Shown here: in pieces, positions 26,429 through 35,425 of the stretch | Layout: each line of letters begins with the position of its first letter | How positions within the stretch are numbered: the first letter of the stretch is position 1 | Source of the DNA: Chitinophagaceae bacterium UBA1931 | Lineage (GTDB): Bacteria > Bacteroidota > Bacteroidia > Chitinophagales > Chitinophagaceae | Length of the DNA: 64,000 bases | Assembly (NCBI GenBank): GCA_002337125.1 | Contig: DDFJ01000001.1 | Coordinates: forward strand, 1 to 64,000 | Direction: 5' to 3' | Position numbers and translations under genes: made by a program | Notes under the pieces: model-generated | Told to the model about the DNA's origin: nothing | What the model saw: only the letters and a program-made list of their open reading frames with translations | Database searches by the model: none

Positions 26429-27808
26429 TCAATTAAATTTTATCCAATCAATTTCAGCAGCCTTTCCATCTTTGGAAACAATAAACAGGTTCTGAATACC
26501 TGGTTTAAATTTTAAGACGTTTGTTTTTACTTCTTTCCAGTTGCTGCCTGCAGGAATTTTTATTTCTGCCAATACAATTCCATCAACACTGTTTGCACGC
26601 ACCTGTAATGTGCTTCCTGCCGTCGCAATTACTTTTATTGTTGCTGTCTTTAATGGTTTCTTTCCAAAATCAACACTGTTGTATTGAACCCATGAACCGG
26701 CTTGTGAAAGAATTGTTTTCCAGCCAAGGAAATGATTGCTTGTGTCAACAAATTCAATGGATGCACCGCTTGTGCTTAATGCAGTGTACCTGTCTACCTG
26801 AATTTCAGTAATGGCACTTGTAACTCCAATACCTCTCAGGGTTGGTATTACTTTTTTAATGGTCCCGTCAGTATTAAAAGATAAACTGTCGGCTCTTACT
26901 GATCTTGCTTTGTCAAAAGCAGGTGAGTAATCGTTATGGTGATAGAATAAATACCATTGATTCTTAAATTGAATAACCGAATGATGATTTGTCCAGCAAC
27001 CTGTAGGTGATTCATCCATTATTACACCTGTAACTTTAAACGGACCAAGCGGATTATTGCTGATTGCATATTCCAAACGTTCAATTTTATTTTCAACGTG
27101 TGGATAGGTCATGTAATAAATTCCGTTGCGTTCAAAAAGATAGGGGCCTTCTTTCAATCCTTTTGTTGGAAGTTCAGCAAGTGTTTTTGGTTCGCCTTCC
27201 AGCTCCGTCATATTCTCTTTCAGTTTTGCACCATAAATATTTCCTGCCGACCAATAGAGATAGGCCTGCCCGTCTTTATCAATGAACACATTCGGATCAA
27301 TACCACGCACACCTTTTATTGGCGTTGCAAGAGGAGTATATGGTCCTTCAGGTTTATCTGCAACAGCAACACCAACAGTAAAACCTCTGCCACCGTTTGT
27401 TGTATCAGCAGGCGTGGAAGGAAAATAGAAATAATACTTGCCATTGCGTTCAATACAGTCGGGCGCCCACATGCTGTAACTGTCAGTTTTTACCCATGGA
27501 ACATTATTCTGTTTTACAATACTTCCATGATCAGTCCAGTCGGTAAGATTGGAAGAAGAGAATACATGATAATCCTCCATGCAAAACCAACCAATGCGTC
27601 CCTTTCCCTGCGATGCAAGAATATCATGCGATGGAAACAGGAACACCCTGTTGCCAAAAACTCTTGCAGAAGGATCGGCTGAATACTGGTTACGGATAAT
27701 GGGGTTTTGTGCCTGAACAAAATTTGTTGCCAGAAGAAAACCAACTGATAAGAATGTAAAAGCAGTTGATAAGCGACGGCCTTTTTTATTTGAACTACTT
27801 GTTTTCAT
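26429..27808 (-). CDS. GH43 arabinofuranosidase with C-terminal CBM6
   Basis: A 459-aa secreted enzyme: signal peptide (ending VQAQ), GH43 propeller (about 35-330) and a CBM6-like beta-sandwich (about 335-459, ending AAEIDWIKFN). The catalytic base is Asp45 in YSADPSARVF. The modulating Asp lies in RGIDPNVFIDKDG and the acid Glu in LKEGPYLFERN. The arrangement resembles arabinoxylan arabinofuranohydrolases and GH43-CBM6 xylosidases. CBM6 modules commonly bind xylan chain ends. It begins a run of three consecutive GH43 genes. Confidence 0.88.
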   Translation of the reverse strand: MKTSSSNKKGRRLSTAFTFLSVGFLLATNFVQAQNPIIRNQYSADPSARVFGNRVFLFPSHDILASQGKGRIGWFCMEDYHVFSSSNLTDWTDHGSIVKQNNVPWVKTDSYSMWAPDCIERNGKYYFYFPSTPADTTNGGRGFTVGVAVADKPEGPYTPLATPIKGVRGIDPNVFIDKDGQAYLYWSAGNIYGAKLKENMTELEGEPKTLAELPTKGLKEGPYLFERNGIYYMTYPHVENKIERLEYAISNNPLGPFKVTGVIMDESPTGCWTNHHSVIQFKNQWYLFYHHNDYSPAFDKARSVRADSLSFNTDGTIKKVIPTLRGIGVTSAITEIQVDRYTALSTSGASIEFVDTSNHFLGWKTILSQAGSWVQYNSVDFGKKPLKTATIKVIATAGSTLQVRANSVDGIVLAEIKIPAGSNWKEVKTNVLKFKPGIQNLFIVSKDGKAAEIDWIKFN

Positions 27809-27839
27809 TTTTTCTGTGTTTACTTTTTTTTAAACAGCA

Positions 27840-28796
27840 TTATTTAACAGGACTTACACCTGTAGTGGTTTGAATAATTTTCTGAATACTGCCATCAGGA
27901 TTGTAATACAGATAATCCACACAAATCGACCGGCGGTAACTGCCACCTGTAGGTAATGTTCCGTTATGATAGAAGAAATAACTCTTGCCTTTGTAATCAA
28001 TGATGCCGGGATGTGTAGTAAAACTGTTGGGCACATTTTCCTGGATAATGCCCCTGTATTCCCACGGGCCTTCAATATTTGTAGCTGTACAATATTCAAT
28101 CATCTCAGGTCTTGTACCTGCACTTGCATAAACGAGGTAATACAGGTTGTTGCGTTTATAAATCCATGGTCCTTCAATGTAATGCAGTGGCTTAAATGTG
28201 TGAATGCTATCCTGCAGTTCAGTCATGTTACTTTTCAGTTTTACCCATTTGCAACTTCCGTTACCCCAAAAAAGATATGCCTGTCCGTCATCATCAATAA
28301 AAACGGTTGGATCAATATCATCCCATGAATGTTTCATGTCGGTTGTCATTTCATTTACAACAAGTGCTTTGCCAATCGCATCTTTAAACGGACCTGTTGG
28401 TCTGTCGGAAACGGCTACACCAATTGCTGCACCACCTTTACTGTTTTCATCGGCCTGGTGAAATGTTGAAACATACCAATAGAATTTTCCATTTCTGTAA
28501 ATACATTGTGCTGCATATGCATCACCGCCTGCCCATGAAAAAGTTTTGGGTGATAATACTGCACCATAGTCTTTCCAGTTAACCATATCGGTTGAAGAAA
28601 ATACATGCCAGTCGGGCATTTTATAATTCGTAGCGGTTGTTGAAGCTGTATCATGCCCTGTATATAAAAACACAGTATCGTGGTAAACAATAGGAGCGGG
28701 GTCAGCAGTAAATATATTTTTGATAATCGGGTTTTGTGCTTTGCTGCCGATGAATGCGAAGCAGCCCAAAGCTAAAAGTGTGAATCTGATTTTCAT
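27840..28796 (-). CDS. Secreted GH43 glycosidase, catalytic domain only
   Basis: A 318-aa protein with signal peptide (ending SKAQ) and one propeller domain. The base is Asp32 in FTADPAPIVYHDTVFLYTGH. The second Asp lies in WDDIDPTVFIDDDGQAYLFW and the acid Glu in YIEGPWIYKRNNLYYLVY. Its N-terminal half closely resembles the GH43-CBM6 protein at 47180 (shared TADPAP-VYHDT-FLYT-HD), which keeps a CBM6. The two therefore look like paralogues, one with and one without the binding module. Arabinofuranosidase acting on arabinoxylan is the most likely activity. Confidence 0.87.
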   Translation of the reverse strand: MKIRFTLLALGCFAFIGSKAQNPIIKNIFTADPAPIVYHDTVFLYTGHDTASTTATNYKMPDWHVFSSTDMVNWKDYGAVLSPKTFSWAGGDAYAAQCIYRNGKFYWYVSTFHQADENSKGGAAIGVAVSDRPTGPFKDAIGKALVVNEMTTDMKHSWDDIDPTVFIDDDGQAYLFWGNGSCKWVKLKSNMTELQDSIHTFKPLHYIEGPWIYKRNNLYYLVYASAGTRPEMIEYCTATNIEGPWEYRGIIQENVPNSFTTHPGIIDYKGKSYFFYHNGTLPTGGSYRRSICVDYLYYNPDGSIQKIIQTTTGVSPVK

Positions 28797-28830
28797 TTTT
28801 ATCGTTTAGTTTTTAATCAATCAATATTGT

Positions 28831-30972
28831 TTAATTGGTACTTACAATTTTCCAACTGAATACAGTTCCATCTTTCCTGTCAGGTCTTGTGCCTGGAAAA
28901 TCTGCAGCATAAGGCGATCTTGTTACAGGATTTAAACCAACATAACGGTTGGTTTTAAGCGAAAGCAACATGCATTGGTTGTGCAGCATATCCTGCCACT
29001 GAAATAAACTGGCTTCCGATTCCTGGCTCATCAATCGTACATCAGCAGTTAATCCAATTCCGGTAACTGTCAGAAAGCCGGTTCCGTTTAATGCTTCGAG
29101 TACTACACGTCCTTTACCACGATCGTGTACTCTGAATTGACAACCCAAACCATTTGCTTCTTTTGATCCCGGCCACGCAGTGTGTAACATACCATGCGGG
29201 TTTGCCCATGCCTGGTTTCCTGTTGCGAGATTGGTTAATGTGATGATTTTACCAACCGGAATATTTTGTGAACGATCAGCCAATGGTTCCACAACTTTAA
29301 ACTCATCAAAATCAGCATAGCCACCTTCTTTACCTGTAGTGTTATATGCAAACAATGCATAACGGCTTCCCTGGAATGTTTTGATCTGGTAAGGCAGGCT
29401 TACTGAATCGCCTATATTGTTAAATGTATTTCCATCAACACAGTAACTGAATTGCGCAAGATCTTTTTCATAATCGCCGGTAATACGCAGACTTATTTTA
29501 GGAGAAGAAAGTTTCTGCTCAATTGTTTTATTACTGTACTGATCATAATAACGAAGAATAAATCCATCAGCATTGCGCAAAATACCAACAGCGGCATAAG
29601 GCATGTTGAGTATGGCAAGTCCTGCATAGTCGCCTGTTTTAAGTGCAGCTGCATCTACAATTGTTGTTGCTGATGACTGTGGCCCGATGACTCTTTGCGT
29701 TAATGTATTTTTTGCCCAGAGAAAATCTTTTGCAGGAAGTGTATTCAAGCGCAGGCAACCTTTCTTTTTATTCAGCTGCCATTTGTTATCCACCGGTTCA
29801 TGATTCCATTGCCACACGTTTTGCAGTTTTGGCCCGTTGAAATCATCATTGCGTTGATAAGGAGCCGTTGGTTTTACATCAACTCCAACATTTGGTTTTA
29901 ACCATGTGCGTGGTGAACGTCCTAAATTTCCCTTAAGACCAAAGTAAGGCCATCCATCCTGCCATGTTACAGGCGAAAGAAAAGTAGTACGGCCAACTGA
30001 AAGAAAATCCATCATTGAAAATCCCCACCAGTCGCCATTGGGTAAATCAACAATACCACCCTGGTGCATGGGTACTGCGCCCAGATCATTATCATTTGGT
30101 TTGCTAATCCTGAAAGTAAAACCAGGAGCAGGAACAGGTGAACCGATGTTTACATTTTGTACAACAGCCCCACGAATAGTTCCCATTGTTTCATCTGTAC
30201 TGATGACAACTGTTTCATAAGGTCCATAAGGTTTATCGGCACGTGCACATTGCATACGGCCACTTGGAGAATAGTTGGCACTGATGATGTAATACTTTCC
30301 GTTGATTTTGTACATGTGGTGACCTTCACCCATTGCATTTCCTTTTGGAATGATGACTTTTTCAGAACCTTCAACCACACCACTGAAATCGGGTTTCAGT
30401 TCCAGCAGCTTCACCTCATTGTATTTGTGCACAGCATACACTTTTCCATCATCATCAAACAACACAGACAGATCATAGATTTCTGCATTCAGCGATTGAT
30501 GAGTCCATGGACCTTTCGGATCTTTTGCAGTGAATACCTGCATGCCATGTCCGTTAATGTTAGAGAAAATGTAGAATGTATTATTATGATAGCGGATACA
30601 CGGCGCCCAGATACCCTGGCCATACGCTTCTTTATTGCTGTCAAGACGAAATTCCGCACCCATGTTCAGTTTATCAAATGCATAACTCAAAAATTCCCAG
30701 TTCACCAAATCTTTTGAATGCATTACAACCAGACCCGGAAATGCATGCATGGTTGTTCCTGCGAGATAAAAATCACTTCCAACACGGATAATATCCGGAT
30801 CTGAAAACTCATCGTAAAACAAAGGATTGGTATAAGTACCATTACCATTATCGGGCATCCATGTTTGTGCAGGTACATAACTTGCAGCTGTAAGAAGGTA
30901 CATGGTTATGCCCAGCCTAATCAGTTTTGTCCACTTTGTATATCGCTTGGTTTTCTGCATTGCAATAATCAT
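28831..30972 (-). CDS. Multidomain GH43 with beta-sandwich and beta-trefoil-like tail
   Basis: A 713-aa secreted protein. Residues about 40-340 form a GH43 propeller with YDEFSDPDIIRVGSDFYLAG, the IYDLSVLFDDDGKVY Asp region and acid Glu in GEGHHMYKINGKYYI. Residues about 380-570 resemble the concanavalin-like GH43 C2 domain that often completes the active site of beta-xylosidases. The final 130 residues (about 580-713) look like a beta-trefoil fold of the ricin-B or fascin type (TNLATGNQAW; KTNRYVGLNPVTRSPY). I favour a beta-xylosidase or arabinofuranosidase of the GH43_12 type. The start codon overlaps the stop of the GH51 gene by 4 bp (ATGA), so translation is probably coupled; an ATG four codons later is also possible. 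Confidence 0.85.
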   Translation of the reverse strand: MIIAMQKTKRYTKWTKLIRLGITMYLLTAASYVPAQTWMPDNGNGTYTNPLFYDEFSDPDIIRVGSDFYLAGTTMHAFPGLVVMHSKDLVNWEFLSYAFDKLNMGAEFRLDSNKEAYGQGIWAPCIRYHNNTFYIFSNINGHGMQVFTAKDPKGPWTHQSLNAEIYDLSVLFDDDGKVYAVHKYNEVKLLELKPDFSGVVEGSEKVIIPKGNAMGEGHHMYKINGKYYIISANYSPSGRMQCARADKPYGPYETVVISTDETMGTIRGAVVQNVNIGSPVPAPGFTFRISKPNDNDLGAVPMHQGGIVDLPNGDWWGFSMMDFLSVGRTTFLSPVTWQDGWPYFGLKGNLGRSPRTWLKPNVGVDVKPTAPYQRNDDFNGPKLQNVWQWNHEPVDNKWQLNKKKGCLRLNTLPAKDFLWAKNTLTQRVIGPQSSATTIVDAAALKTGDYAGLAILNMPYAAVGILRNADGFILRYYDQYSNKTIEQKLSSPKISLRITGDYEKDLAQFSYCVDGNTFNNIGDSVSLPYQIKTFQGSRYALFAYNTTGKEGGYADFDEFKVVEPLADRSQNIPVGKIITLTNLATGNQAWANPHGMLHTAWPGSKEANGLGCQFRVHDRGKGRVVLEALNGTGFLTVTGIGLTADVRLMSQESEASLFQWQDMLHNQCMLLSLKTNRYVGLNPVTRSPYAADFPGTRPDRKDGTVFSWKIVSTN

Positions 30973-32966
30973 TTGGTTTTAATTCTGATGATGGTAAGTG
31001 ATGATGCAGGCAGTGTATAACTGAATTTCTTAGCTGCAGTAAAAGCAGATGTTACAGGTGCAACTGCATGAAGATTTTCAAATGAGTTGGCTGCATCAGC
31101 ATTGCCGCTCAATTCTGTTTTTTCAGCTTGAGCAATTATTTTCTTAAATGAACTGAGATTGATTTGTGCATTTTCAGGTTGTGTGCCAACATTCACCAGT
31201 TTAAGAATAATATCACCTGATTTACTGTCGTACACACATGAACCTGAAACAAGTGAATCTTTTGAATTAAGGTTTACAACCTTATCAATAAAATAATCAC
31301 CTCGGTTAACCGAGAAAAGTTTTTGTACATAATAGTTAGGAGTGAGGTAGTAACCGGTATTGTCAAAAAAGATCATGTCGGTTTTCCATTGTGTATAATT
31401 TTTCTTTGCCAGCAGCGGGGCATAAGAGGCCATTCTTACAATGTCGCCATTGCGTTCGAGACCTGTCATATAAAGAGCTTCAGCAAGAGCATTATTCAAT
31501 TTGTTACCCCATGATGCATATTCGCCGAGGTAAACCTGCGCATGCTTGCGGTTGTAACGATCGTACCTGTATTGATTGCTGATAAGCCAGTCGGGTTGTA
31601 CATAGTAATGCTCATCAACAACAGGAACTTCAAGTTTATTTACAATCTCCCAACCTTTGTCATAATCTTCACCACTGTGAAAAGGTCCGCTGGTACCTAC
31701 AATCATTATTTCAGGATGCTTTGCTTTTACAGCTTCAAAAATCATGGTGAAGCGTTGTTCAAATTCGGGTGTGATTTTATCTTCATTACCCACACCTATA
31801 TACTGCAGGTTAAATGGTTGCGGATGACCGGCAGCTGCACGTTTTGCTCCCCATGTTGAAGTAACCGGACCATTAGCCCATTCAATAAGATCAAGTACAT
31901 CCTGGATATAGCCCTGCATTTCTTCCATTGGTAATGCACGCTGACCTGTGCCACCAATACGCCATGTACCTCCTGAATTCTGGCAGCTTACTGCAGCTGG
32001 TAATACCGGTAACGGCTTTGCGCCAATGTCTTCGCAAAACTGGAAGTACTCGTAAAAACCAAGACCTGCAGTTTGATGATAACCCCAGATATTTCTTTGT
32101 TCCACTCTTTGTTCAACCGGGCCAATTGTATTTTTCCACCTGTACATATTTCCTAAACCATCACCATGTGCAAGGCAACCACCGGGAAAACGGATGAATG
32201 CCGGTTTCATATCGGCCAGCAATTGTGCAAGGTCGGGACGCAGGCCATTGCTTCTGTTCTTAAATGTTTTTTCAGGAAACAGCGAAATCACATCTAATGC
32301 AAGTTTACCTTCTGAAACAGCAGATACAACGAGTGAAGCAGTATCATAAGATTCTTTGGGTATTAATGTGCCTGTATAATTTTTCCAGTTTCTTGATGAA
32401 GTGGATAAAGAGCTTTCTGCAAGCACTTTTCCCTTTCTTGTCTGCAGACTTATGATTAAGTTAACCGGTTGTGTACTGAGTTGTGCAGCAAACAATGAAA
32501 AATGATAATTTTCTCCGGCCTTCACAATCATGCCATCATAACCGGTGTTTTTTATACCAACACTTCCATCTTTTTGATAAATATGTTCAATGTCAAGTAC
32601 AACATAGTGTGGGTTGTTGGGATGAACGGGATTATTTGTTTCGATGTTGATGCGGCCATACGAAAAACCTGTTGTGATATATTCCCAGTATGATAATGGA
32701 TGCCATTCTTTTCTTTCAGCCGGGTTGTATTCAAACGAACGGTTTTGCACCATCTCTGCATACAGTCCACCATCAGCAGCATAGTTTATATCTTCAAAGA
32801 AAAGGCCAAATAAGTCGGTGCTTATTTTTTTACTAGCAGGAATACCTTTAATCTGCGCATTTGAAAAAGTTGAAAAAAGAAAACAAAACACTAAAAGCAT
32901 AATTGCATCAGCATTTATAAAATACCCGAAACCTTTTAACCGACTATTGACATTTTTTTTCTTCAT
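30969..32966 (-). CDS. GH51 alpha-L-arabinofuranosidase, long form with N-terminal CBM-like domain
   Basis: A 665-aa secreted GH51 enzyme of the larger type. After a hydrophobic signal segment (about 20-38), residues about 75-235 form a carbohydrate-binding-like beta-sandwich inserted near the N-terminus (YAEMVQNRSFEYNP start). The barrel follows, with RFPGGCLAHGDGLGNMYRWK, acid/base Glu395 in GVGNEDKITP and nucleophile Glu482 in YLGEYASWG. It should remove arabinofuranose from polymeric arabinoxylan or arabinan. The architecture differs clearly from the compact GH51 at 20662. It overlaps the following GH43 gene by 4 bp. Confidence 0.92.
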   Translation of the reverse strand: MKKKNVNSRLKGFGYFINADAIMLLVFCFLFSTFSNAQIKGIPASKKISTDLFGLFFEDINYAADGGLYAEMVQNRSFEYNPAERKEWHPLSYWEYITTGFSYGRINIETNNPVHPNNPHYVVLDIEHIYQKDGSVGIKNTGYDGMIVKAGENYHFSLFAAQLSTQPVNLIISLQTRKGKVLAESSLSTSSRNWKNYTGTLIPKESYDTASLVVSAVSEGKLALDVISLFPEKTFKNRSNGLRPDLAQLLADMKPAFIRFPGGCLAHGDGLGNMYRWKNTIGPVEQRVEQRNIWGYHQTAGLGFYEYFQFCEDIGAKPLPVLPAAVSCQNSGGTWRIGGTGQRALPMEEMQGYIQDVLDLIEWANGPVTSTWGAKRAAAGHPQPFNLQYIGVGNEDKITPEFEQRFTMIFEAVKAKHPEIMIVGTSGPFHSGEDYDKGWEIVNKLEVPVVDEHYYVQPDWLISNQYRYDRYNRKHAQVYLGEYASWGNKLNNALAEALYMTGLERNGDIVRMASYAPLLAKKNYTQWKTDMIFFDNTGYYLTPNYYVQKLFSVNRGDYFIDKVVNLNSKDSLVSGSCVYDSKSGDIILKLVNVGTQPENAQINLSSFKKIIAQAEKTELSGNADAANSFENLHAVAPVTSAFTAAKKFSYTLPASSLTIIRIKTK

Positions 32967-33002
32967 GTTGCTTGAAGTTTTTAATTAAAAGCTTGTTGCT
33001 TA

Positions 33003-35405
33003 TTATTTTGATTCTTCGAATATCATTTTATCAATACTTAATCCCGGCCCATCAAATACAAGCTTAAGGATATGTTTGCCTGCTTCGAGTTTGATGGTGC
33101 TTTTTACTGTGTTCCAATTTTGACGCCCGTTAGTGGCTGGCATTATTACATTGCCTGTTTTATCAACACCATCGCATTCAATATGCAAACGTGCATTGTC
33201 GGATGTGCATGCTATTTGAAAGCTGATTTCGTAGGAGGCAGTTTTGGAAACATTTACTGTAAATGCCATCCATTCGCCGGGAATTGTACGAAACACATCA
33301 AAACCACCGTTTGTGCAAACTTCAATATCTACACCCTGGTCTAAACGATATTGACGTCCCATGTTGTTTTCATCCCTGTCGAAATAAGCATCACCGGGAC
33401 AGCCTTTATCAAAATCTTCTGCTTCAATCGTTCCGGGAATATTGTTTGGTTTATATGCTTCCTGAACCAATTCACAAACCTCAACTAAAGACCAGCCAAA
33501 GTTTTTTGTACTTGTTTTACTATCGATAATGCCTGCTTCTTTTCCTGCAGAAACATTGTCGTTTATGGATAAAGAAATCAGGGGATATTTTTTATTGGTT
33601 ATTTTAAGCAGGCCATTAAACGAGTTACTGATTTTCCAAACCTGGTTATCTTTTCCGCTTATTGTTGCAACCGCTAATTTGCCTGCTTCGCTTACTTCTA
33701 GTGCACTGGATAAATCACTTCTGTTTAAGAACTGATAATATCCTTTTCCTGATGGTTTAAGTGTCCACTGTGAAGTTTGGTTTTTATTTTTTTCTGTAAG
33801 TTTTAAATCAGCTCCAAGCGCAAATGTTATTTTGTTATTGCCGGGAAGCAGATAATAGTGAGGTTCGGTATTCACATCTACATAGGTATCTAATTTGGGG
33901 ATGCTGTTTGTGAAATTAAGTTTAACCACATAAGCCATGTCATCAAATGATTTTTCAGGAAGCTCAATGGTTAAACCATTTTCGTCTTGTTTAAATTTCA
34001 GCGTAACATAATTGCCGGCTTTTCCATTGATAAGTTGAACGGATTTTAAACTCTTTAAATTTATTCTGCCGGTTGAAAGAGATGTTATTTTTAATTCATT
34101 CTGACCTTTTTCCCAATCCATAAAAATGGCGTACAAGGTTTTCATATCCTTTGAACGTGTGAAGCGGATATCTTTAATCGTTCCTGCCTGCGGTGAAGAA
34201 AAAGCACCACCGCCAATTCTTGTAGCACCTTCTCCATATTTATCCCAGGCACGTGTTGCATAAATTGATTCTCCATATTTCTTTAACCAGCTTCCCATGG
34301 ATAAAAGAATTTCTTTCTGGCCTTCAGGAATACTTCCATCTGCTTTTGGAGAAATGTTCAGCAACAGGTTGCCGTTTTTACTTACACGGTCAATAAATCC
34401 ATGAAGAATGGCTTTTGATGTATAATATTTCAAACCTTCGGTATAACACCAGCTTGATGAACTGATCGCATCATCAGTGAGCCAATAGTTTTCTGTAATA
34501 TCACTTGCCCCGCCACGTTCATAATCAAGAACACCACATTTATCATTCAACCCGTCTTTATAAGTTGCAACTACTTCTTTGCCCCAGCTTTCAGCACTGT
34601 TGTAATAGTAGGAAAGAAAACCCAGCAGCGTTGGTTGTGCAAGTTTGTGAAGATTGAAATCCTGCCAGATAATATCCGGATGATACATGTCGATAATCTC
34701 CTTGTGCTTTGCCAGCCAGAAAGCTTCATTCTTTTCTGTTCCCTGTTGACCATAAAGCATTTGAAGTTTCGGATCATCTGTTTTAGGAGCATCTGAATAA
34801 AACCCGGTAATATTAAACGCATGATGCATAGCCATGAGAAACTTCATGTTACGGTTACGGATAGCTTTTGCAAACAAGCCTGCTAAATCTAGCCCCGGAC
34901 CCATGTCAACGGAATTCCAGGGATTGACTTTGCTTGCCCACATTGAAAAACCATCGTGATGCTCCGCAACAGGGCCTGCAAATTTTGCTCCCGCATCAGC
35001 GAATAGCTGAGCCCATTCTTCGGGATTAAACTTTCCACCTTGTGATTTTAGTTTCGGGGCAAACTGTACAAAATTGCCTTGCTTATCTTTTGCGCCTGTT
35101 ATAAAATTACTGTAGGGCCATTCTTCAGGAGCACCATAAACTTCGGTATGATGTTTTCGTTCGTTGGTATTCTTTCCATACATATTTCGTGGATACCATT
35201 CATTGGCAAAAGCCGGTACAGAAAAAACACCCCAATGAAAATAAATACCAAACTTGGCATCTTTGAACCATTCAGGAACAGGATTAACTTTCTCCAACGA
35301 TTCAAATGAAGGTTGATATTTTTGTTTCTTTGGTTGTTGTGCCTGCGAATAAATTGCAGTACCTGCAATAAATGCTGTTAAGAAAAGAAGTTTGTATTTC
35401 ATCAT
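33003..35405 (-). CDS. GH29 alpha-L-fucosidase-like enzyme with ricin-type and CBM6-like domains
   Basis: An 800-aa secreted protein. The GH29 barrel (about 35-470) has WFKDAKFGIYFHWGVFSVP, AEHHDGFSMWASKVNPWNS and nucleophile Asp249 in IIWQDFNLHK. Residues about 510-650 resemble a ricin-B-like beta-trefoil (YYLLPGNNKITFALG; FGWSLVEV). Residues about 660-800 resemble CBM6 or CBM35 (GTIEAEDFDKGCPGDAYFD; IDKMIFEESK). I chose ATG at 35405 over a TTG at 35429 that would overlap the upstream gene. Substrate may be alpha-L-fucose or the structurally equivalent alpha-L-galactose; neither is proven by sequence. Confidence 0.88.
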   Translation of the reverse strand: MMKYKLLFLTAFIAGTAIYSQAQQPKKQKYQPSFESLEKVNPVPEWFKDAKFGIYFHWGVFSVPAFANEWYPRNMYGKNTNERKHHTEVYGAPEEWPYSNFITGAKDKQGNFVQFAPKLKSQGGKFNPEEWAQLFADAGAKFAGPVAEHHDGFSMWASKVNPWNSVDMGPGLDLAGLFAKAIRNRNMKFLMAMHHAFNITGFYSDAPKTDDPKLQMLYGQQGTEKNEAFWLAKHKEIIDMYHPDIIWQDFNLHKLAQPTLLGFLSYYYNSAESWGKEVVATYKDGLNDKCGVLDYERGGASDITENYWLTDDAISSSSWCYTEGLKYYTSKAILHGFIDRVSKNGNLLLNISPKADGSIPEGQKEILLSMGSWLKKYGESIYATRAWDKYGEGATRIGGGAFSSPQAGTIKDIRFTRSKDMKTLYAIFMDWEKGQNELKITSLSTGRINLKSLKSVQLINGKAGNYVTLKFKQDENGLTIELPEKSFDDMAYVVKLNFTNSIPKLDTYVDVNTEPHYYLLPGNNKITFALGADLKLTEKNKNQTSQWTLKPSGKGYYQFLNRSDLSSALEVSEAGKLAVATISGKDNQVWKISNSFNGLLKITNKKYPLISLSINDNVSAGKEAGIIDSKTSTKNFGWSLVEVCELVQEAYKPNNIPGTIEAEDFDKGCPGDAYFDRDENNMGRQYRLDQGVDIEVCTNGGFDVFRTIPGEWMAFTVNVSKTASYEISFQIACTSDNARLHIECDGVDKTGNVIMPATNGRQNWNTVKSTIKLEAGKHILKLVFDGPGLSIDKMIFEESK

Positions 35406-35425
35406 ACGTTTAATATTATAAATGA

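Noticed and set aside
27098..27682. 194-codon open frame on the plus strand
   Set aside because: It is antisense to the GH43-CBM6 gene, lacks any recognisable domain and has the composition expected of a shadow frame.
30157..30717. 186-codon open frame on the plus strand
   Set aside because: Antisense to the GH43 gene at 28831 whose conserved motifs cover the same bases; no protein-like features.
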